Below, in pieces: positions 7,349 through 10,868 of a stretch of DNA of 10,868 nt. Numbering within the stretch: position 1 is the stretch's first letter; every line of letters starts with the position of its first letter. Source of the stretch: Baffinella frigidus. Lineage: Eukaryota; Cryptophyceae; Cryptomonadales; Baffinellaceae. The notes below the pieces were generated by a model. The model did no database searches and had not been told where the DNA came from. It was given only the letters and a program-made list of their open reading frames with translations. The stretch is taken from the NCBI GenBank assembly GCA_026770585.1, contig MU646409.1, forward strand, positions 275,405-286,272. The letters are read 5' to 3'. A program made the translations under genes and the position numbers.

Positions 7349-7812
7349 GTGAGCACCCATGCCCCTCATCCTGCAGCCCCATTTCAAAACCCCCGTTTAG
7401 TGACAAAGCTTTGTACTTGCTTTTGATTGACACCGGGTTGGGAACTGTTGAGGCAGCCGTTGGTTGTTGTTTGTTGGCTCGTACACACGTTGTTGCGTGG
7501 AGCCCACGGTCCTGGCGCCGAGTGCTTCACAGTCAGATAGGGTGCTACATCGTTGAACACCTGCCTGGGAGTTGAGAGTCCTATCATCGTTGTCGAAACC
7601 GGGCTGGGTTTGTTGAAGTAAAAGAGAAAATTGCGATCAGTGGTGCAGTCTTCGGAAAGCTGGTGTAGACGCCCTAGATTTGAGTGTCTAGCATGTGCTT
7701 CAACGCACCACCCTCTGACAGCAGAGGTCACTCAAAAACTGGTTCCCGGATCGAATTGGTGGTTCCAGACGCACACAAGTAGGCCAAACCAGAGCCTCAT
7801 TGGTCTTACACC
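7349..7812 (+). other. Probable intron or intergenic DNA; short repeat pair
   Basis: Begins with the donor GTGAGC of the upstream gene model. No convincing exon lies inside it. Two similar segments, ACCGGGTTGGGAACTGTTGAGG (about 7431) and ACCGGGCTGGGTTTGTTGAAG (about 7599), suggest a diverged duplication about 165 bases apart. Confidence 0.3.
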
Positions 7813-7814
7813 TA

Positions 7815-8018
7815 CAGGGATACCTCGCCTATGGATAGGTAACAACACCCTTGATCGAGGGTCGATCGGGCGCCGTGTTCTTAGATTAGAACCAGATAGT
7901 TGACAAGATGCGACTCACACCTTTTTTACTACATTAAGAACACACAGGGTTTGAATCCGTTGCGTCTTCTTAAGTTAGGGAAGGGTGTATCAGGGAGCTT
8001 GATTTCGTGACATCCCTG
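7815..8018 (+). mobile_element. Foldback miniature element, family B, copy 4 (204 bp)
   Basis: Starts CAGGGATACCTCGCC and ends GACATCCCTG, with TA on both sides (7813-7814 and 8019-8020). Internal blocks match the other copies: GTGTTCTTAGATTAGAACCA, ATTAAGAACACACAGG and TTCTTAAGTTAGGG. The central palindrome is degraded. It sits 3' of the exons at 6207-7348 and may lie in an intron of that gene. Confidence 0.75.
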
Positions 8019-8243
8019 TACCCTGCGGGGCGCGTGCGCGTCTGCTGGATCTCACGGTGTGAGCACCCTTGGCAGTCCCCGCTGGAGCTCTACTAAGCAT
8101 CGACGACTCGCGGAAGCTCGGTGCAGCTGACACATGGTGGGGGGGGGGCGTGCTCACGGATTAAACACGTGCGCAGCATTCCGCGGCCTCGCCTCAGTAG
8201 TATCTTCAATCAACCTGGTTTCCTTGGTTCCGCTGCCATGCAG

Positions 8244-8309
8244 GGGTATGGCAGTCTGTGCCTAGGCACGCTGTCTTCTGCAACTCAGCTGTCAGCGTCT
8301 GGACTACAT
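8244..8309 (+). CDS. Possible single exon, 22 codons
   Basis: A pyrimidine-rich 3' splice site (CCTTGGTTCCGCTGCCATGCAG) precedes 66 bases open in one frame (GYGSLCLGTLSSATQLSASG), followed by GTAGAC. Both boundaries fall between codons, so it could follow the exon ending at 7348 across an 895-base intron holding a family B element. It cannot be joined in phase to the exon at 8544. The surrounding 8021-8363 holds nothing else I can support apart from poly-G and short palindromes. Confidence 0.2.
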
Positions 8310-8363
8310 GTAGACCAAGAGGCTAGACACCAGGACTAGAAAACAGAACTGGACGACAGGTTA

Positions 8364-8483
8364 CAGGGGTACCTCGCTCATGAGAAACTGCCCCCCCCCC
8401 CTAGCACCACCGTAGGACCCTAGGAATTGGCGTAGTGGAGGGTCTTAGAGGGGGGTCGGTTTCTTATGAGCGAGGCTCCCCTG
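8364..8483. mobile_element. Miniature inverted-repeat element, family A, copy 2 (120 bp)
   Basis: Same structure as the copy at 3523: CAGGGGTACCTCGCTCATGAGAAACTGCC at one end, and GGTCGGTTTCTTATGAGCGAGGCTCCCCTG at the other. A C run and CCTAGG lie inside. TA flanks both sides (8362-8363 and 8484-8485). The orientation is the same as copy 1, judged by the position of the C run. It lies upstream of the exon at 8544. Confidence 0.8.
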
Positions 8484-8492
8484 TAATTGCGC

Positions 8493-8548
8493 CTCGCCTG
8501 CACATGCATGCAGCTGTACACAACCACTCATTTTTCCATGCAGGCGAG
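8493..8548. repeat. Perfect 10-base inverted repeat
   Basis: CTCGCCTGCA (8493-8502) pairs with TGCAGGCGAG (8539-8548); CATG next to each arm gives further partial pairing. The second arm overlaps the proposed 3' splice site at 8541-8543, so a hairpin in RNA could mask it. The effect is speculative. Confidence 0.45.
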
Positions 8549-8941
8549 ATGATCCACTCCTTTACCCTTGGATACTGCCCATTGCACCATACCCCAAACG
8601 CGCTACCACGTTGTCTCACGAAAAGCTCTCAGCTCCGCGGGAAGGCCTTGCGGGCGTGACGCTTGAGGTCATACGAGGAGCCATGCGGCGAGCTGAGCAA
8701 GAGAGGTGATGAAGGAGCAGAGTAGGGCGCATCCTGAACATGCGACCTGCGCGCGCACCTTCCATCAACACTCAGAAGAGCGAACCAGGCTCACAGGCCT
8801 CATGTAGGACCTGTAGCGAGAGAAACACAGAAGAAGAAGAAGAGCGAACATGGGCACCCTTGCAGGGATAGCTCGCCTGTGAACACCCCTGCTGCAGAGT
8901 CGGTCGGTCGGCGTGTTCTTGAATTAGTACCAACGGGTTGA
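8544..8941 (+). CDS. Candidate two-exon coding region ending inside a transposon
   Basis: Exon 8544-8705 follows a strong acceptor (CACTCATTTTTCCATGCAG) and encodes 53 residues, including RDDPLLYPWILPIAPYPKR and EGLAGVTLEVIRGAMRRAEQ. The donor is GTGATG, the intron is 70 bases, and the acceptor is CCATCAACACTCAG. Exon 8776-8941 matches in phase and is basic (RETQKKKKSEHGH, a possible nuclear-localisation-type cluster). From 8863 it reads through the left arm of a family B element for about 26 codons, to a TGA in the element's central palindrome. An upstream exon leaving two bases is required but was not found. No family recognised. Composition and phase agreement support coding more than for most frames here. 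Confidence 0.4.
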
Positions 8942-9229
8942 CTACATGTAGTCAAGTTAGTAGCTTAGTGGCCATCCCTCGAGACTTCGAGCTTAGTAGC
9001 CATCCCTCTTGACCCTGGAGAGTAAGTGGCCATCCCTCGAGACTTGTGAGGCGTCCCTCGAGCGTCAGTAGCAATCCTCCGAGACTTCTGAGGTGTCCCT
9101 CGAGAGTAAGTAGCCATCCCTCGAGAACGAGTGATTAAGTCAAACCTCTGGTACAAATTTAAGAACATACAGACCCCAAATCTTTTGCGGGTTCCTTAGT
9201 TAGGGTTTCTTGTAGACGAGGTATCCCTG
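8863..9229 (+). mobile_element. Foldback miniature element, family B, copy 5, expanded
   Basis: Starts CAGGGATAGCTCGCCTG and ends GACGAGGTATCCCTG, with TA following at 9230-9231 but TG before it. The arms are well preserved: GTGTTCTTGAATTAGTACC on the left pairs with GGTACAAATTTAAGAACATAC on the right. The centre keeps TTGACTACATGTAGTCAA (8938-8955), an 18-base palindrome. It is 367 bases long, against about 170-205 in the other copies, because about 175 bases of minisatellite sit in the middle. Confidence 0.78.
8957..9131. repeat. CCCTCGAG minisatellite inside a foldback element
   Basis: Two adjacent 42-base units (9038-9079 and 9080-9121, roughly 80 percent identical) are flanked by partial units built from AGTAGCCATCCCTCGAGACTT. 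Because 42 is a multiple of three, the minus strand gives a repeating SRGMAT / ARGTP peptide frame, which I consider a by-product. The array begins right after the element's central palindrome. Confidence 0.75.
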
Positions 9230-9300
9230 TACACGACGCCGCTGCCCCCCACTCCCCGACAGTTGATGACCCCCGCAGGGCCCTGGGGCTGCCTATTGCA

Positions 9301-9467
9301 CAGGGGTACGTGGGCTATTAGTACCCTGTGTTGAGCCTCGATCGGTGTATGTTTTCTTAAATTAGTACGGGATTTAGTCAACCATCTGGTACAAATTAAG
9401 AACACGCATACCCATAAAATGGTACGAGTTCTGGAAGTTGTGGGTTCTTGTAACCCACATATCCCTG
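9301..9467 (+). mobile_element. Foldback miniature element, family B, copy 6 (167 bp)
   Basis: Left end CAGGGGTACGTGGGCTA pairs with the right end TAACCCACATATCCCTG. Blocks GAGCCTCGATCGGTGTATG, TTTTCTTAAATTAGTAC, GATTTAGTCAACC and GGTACAAATTAAGAACACGCA match the family. The left half of the central palindrome is deleted. No clear target duplication (CA before, TG after). It lies only 71 bases after copy 5. Confidence 0.75.
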
Positions 9468-9540
9468 TGGGGTCCTGGAGGGGGGGCGGTGTCTGTTTTA
9501 GAGAGGGCCCTCTGCCCTGCACGGCTTACATGCACCGCCA

Positions 9541-9695
9541 TTACAAGACATGTGGCGCCGGGTGCCGCACACAAGGCGTGGGGGTGCAAGTGACCAGATG
9601 GATGCGCCACTCGACGGTCGTGCGCTTCTCGCGTAGCTCTGCCGCCACCGCCACGAGCATGACGGCTACCACCACCCCGAAGACACTCGCCAATC
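9541..9695 (-). CDS. Exon-like frame with one possible membrane segment
   Basis: The minus-strand frame reads LASVFGVVVAVMLVAVAAE followed by the charged LREKRTTVEWR, the pattern of one transmembrane or signal-anchor helix with a basic flank, then a stop at 9541-9543. A possible acceptor (GGGCGCAG) precedes it, and upstream of that lies CCCTAAACCCT, whose CTAAAC could act as a branch site. No start codon or partner exon was found. The plus strand is also open here (Thr/Ala-rich), so the signal may be chance in Val/Ala-biased GC-rich DNA. Confidence 0.23.
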
Positions 9696-9707
9696 CTGCG
9701 CCCGTTG

Positions 9708-9720
9708 AGGGTTTAGGGTT
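9708..9720. repeat. Interstitial telomere-like motif
   Basis: AGGGTTTAGGGTT, nearly two telomere heptamers in the orientation of the right telomere, about 1.1 kb inside it. It may be a chance match, a scar of break repair or a relic of an older end. Confidence 0.5.
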
Positions 9721-9878
9721 CCGGCTTCACTAAGCGCTCATCACAGTCATACGCGCCACGATGCTGCAGCGGTTCCATCCAAGGCCGGGCATCCTTCCCG
9801 GGAACGATGCCCGCGAAACACTTTCTCCCGCCACGTGTGCGTAGGTCTCATGCCTCACGCGGCCTAGCTCAGTCTCAG

Positions 9879-10832
9879 TCTATTTGGTGTCACTAATTTG
9901 GAGAGACCAGGCACTTTTTCGCTCGAACGTTGACGGATGTGTACCAGACAGCCAGCATGTCAACTTGCGGATAGTCGGTCAACCCCAGCGAGACAGAGCT
10001 AGAACCCGGTCTTGCAGCAGCGAGAAACGAGTGCGGTGGCCAGGTGTGGAGCAGCAAAAATCTCACAGGGTGTGACACATTCCTGAGGCCTCCAGGAGTA
10101 GTGCAGCTGTTCAGTTCATGGCTGGCTCCAAGCTACATTTTCCAGGCCTGCAGTTCCCCCCATTTTACAGGGTCACCGTCAGCAAGGGTCGTACCGGTGG
10201 ATGGAGGAAGTGGAGGCTCCCCACCCTCATCAGCGCTCGAAACAAATGGCGGGAGGCTCGCTAGCATCGTTCCCAACTTCATCACCAACCTGCCCAGGTG
10301 AGGAAAGTTACGCGTTTCCGTCTTTCTAGACGCACACGACGGCCAAAAGCGTTCCAGAGGCACACGACGACTGTCACCCATGACACGGTTTGGCAAGCAT
10401 TGTGATTCCGCGGTGGCGCTGGTTGGTGTCTGATGGAAAACTGCCTGGGAGGAGAAGATTCCACTAGCTCTTCCTCAGTTCAATTGTTTCATCGTTTTCT
10501 CATTATTGACACCACAAGCTGACATATTTGTACAACACCAGGAGAATCAATTTCCGGTCTCGTCCAATGAAGAGACCAATTTCACTGAGGCAGAGCTGGG
10601 ACGATACCAGCCGAGAAAGCAGGAGAGAGAGGCGGAGGTGATGTCGGATCCGAGGAGGTCCGCCGCGAGCATCGGCCCAGCTAGCGGGAAGAACACCTGC
10701 AAGGAGAGCTCTCAGTCCAAGCAACGTTGGGATACGGCACCGGTCCGGCGAAAACTGGAGAGCGCGTGTGTGTCAATCGTGGTCGAGAGCGGCCGAGACG
10801 GGTTTGCTGCTTGCAGCAACTTTGGGGTCTAG
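9879..10832 (+). CDS. Candidate multi-exon gene cut off by the right telomere
   Basis: Exons 9879-10043, 10171-10297, 10358-10412 and 10542-10832 join in phase. Exon 1 contains VPDSQHVNLRIVGQPQRDRA. It leaves one base before GTGTGG, and the acceptor CCCCCCATTTTACAG picks that up. Exon 2 ends GGRLASIVPNFITNLP before a strong GTGAGG donor. The third, small exon is weakest (donor GTGGCG). The last exon is charged and Ser-rich (SNEETNFTEAELGRYQPRKQ near its start, then VRRKLESACVSIVVESG) and is open to the window's end. Its TAG stop (10830-10832) lies inside the telomere repeat, so the native C-terminus is missing. The segment 9730-9878 upstream holds nothing clear. No family recognised. Confidence 0.45.
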
Positions 10833-10868
10833 GGTTTAGGGTTTGGGGTTTAGGGTTTGGGGTTTAGG
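10821..10868. repeat. Right telomeric repeat, TTTAGGG / TTTGGGG
   Basis: Tandem heptamers TTTGGGG, TCTAGGG, TTTAGGG, TTTGGGG, TTTAGGG, TTTGGGG and a partial TTTAGG. The G-rich strand runs to the 3' edge, as on a right chromosome end. The regular alternation of A and G at the fourth position differs from the left end, where only one of six units is a G-type variant. Confidence 0.88.

Noticed and set aside
8957-9131. CRISPR-like array
   Set aside because: Units are contiguous and diverged with no unique spacers of even length. The context is eukaryotic, so it is a minisatellite.
2207-9467. A transposase gene for the foldback elements
   Set aside because: I looked in all frames for a long frame with plausible catalytic spacing between or inside element copies and found none. 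The copies here appear non-autonomous.
9419-9733. Plus-strand frame of 104 codons
   Set aside because: It starts inside a family B element, has a low-complexity Thr/Ala tail and ends just past the telomere-like motif. There is no supporting splice or domain signal.
1-10868. tRNA, rRNA or other conserved RNA genes
   Set aside because: I saw no cloverleaf with the usual A and B box sequences and no stretch resembling conserved ribosomal RNA, though a covariance-model search could reveal divergent ones.

Overview
This window looks like eukaryotic DNA, not bacterial, archaeal or viral. It starts with the C-rich strand of a heptameric telomere repeat (CCCTAAA, positions 1-44) and ends with the G-rich strand (TTTAGGG mixed with TTTGGGG, 10821-10868). 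Both tracts point outward, as they would on a complete linear molecule of about 10.9 kb. The same picture could come from two chromosome ends joined in assembly, or from a contig that stops at interstitial telomere-like repeats. TTTAGGG-type repeats are known in land plants, many algae, oomycetes and coccidian apicomplexans. The moderately GC-rich sequence, GT-AG introns and Ser/Pro/Ala-rich exon style fit several of these, and I cannot name the organism.

Left part (45-3500): mostly non-coding subtelomere-like DNA. It holds degenerate GTGTGGTTGCG repeats, a foldback structure (1011-1373), a short exon-like open frame (1796-1957), an AT-rich stretch with one copy of a foldback transposon (about 2207-2388), and a block of direct and inverted repeats (3024-3358).

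Middle (3500-6200): a nested pair of miniature inverted-repeat elements (3504-3818, with a second family inserted at 3523-3640), another element copy (4283-4456), GA microsatellites, and weakly supported spliced gene models on the plus strand (4540-4891) and the minus strand (5210-5964).

Right part (6200-10868): the most gene-like region, on the plus strand. A model at 6207-7348 has exons joined in matching phase by canonical GT-AG introns, with one apparent frame shift in an A5 run. A cluster of foldback elements follows (7815-8018, 8364-8483, 8863-9229, 9301-9467). A two-exon open frame (8544-8941) reads into one of them. A final four-exon model (9879-10832) runs directly into the right telomere and takes its stop codon from the telomeric repeat.

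The best-supported and most interesting content is the telomere-to-telomere layout and two related families of foldback miniature elements with TACAGGG...CCCTGTA ends. I see no transposase, tRNA, rRNA or recognisable conserved protein domain. All gene models were built by eye from open frames, splice motifs and phase agreement, so treat them as hypotheses.
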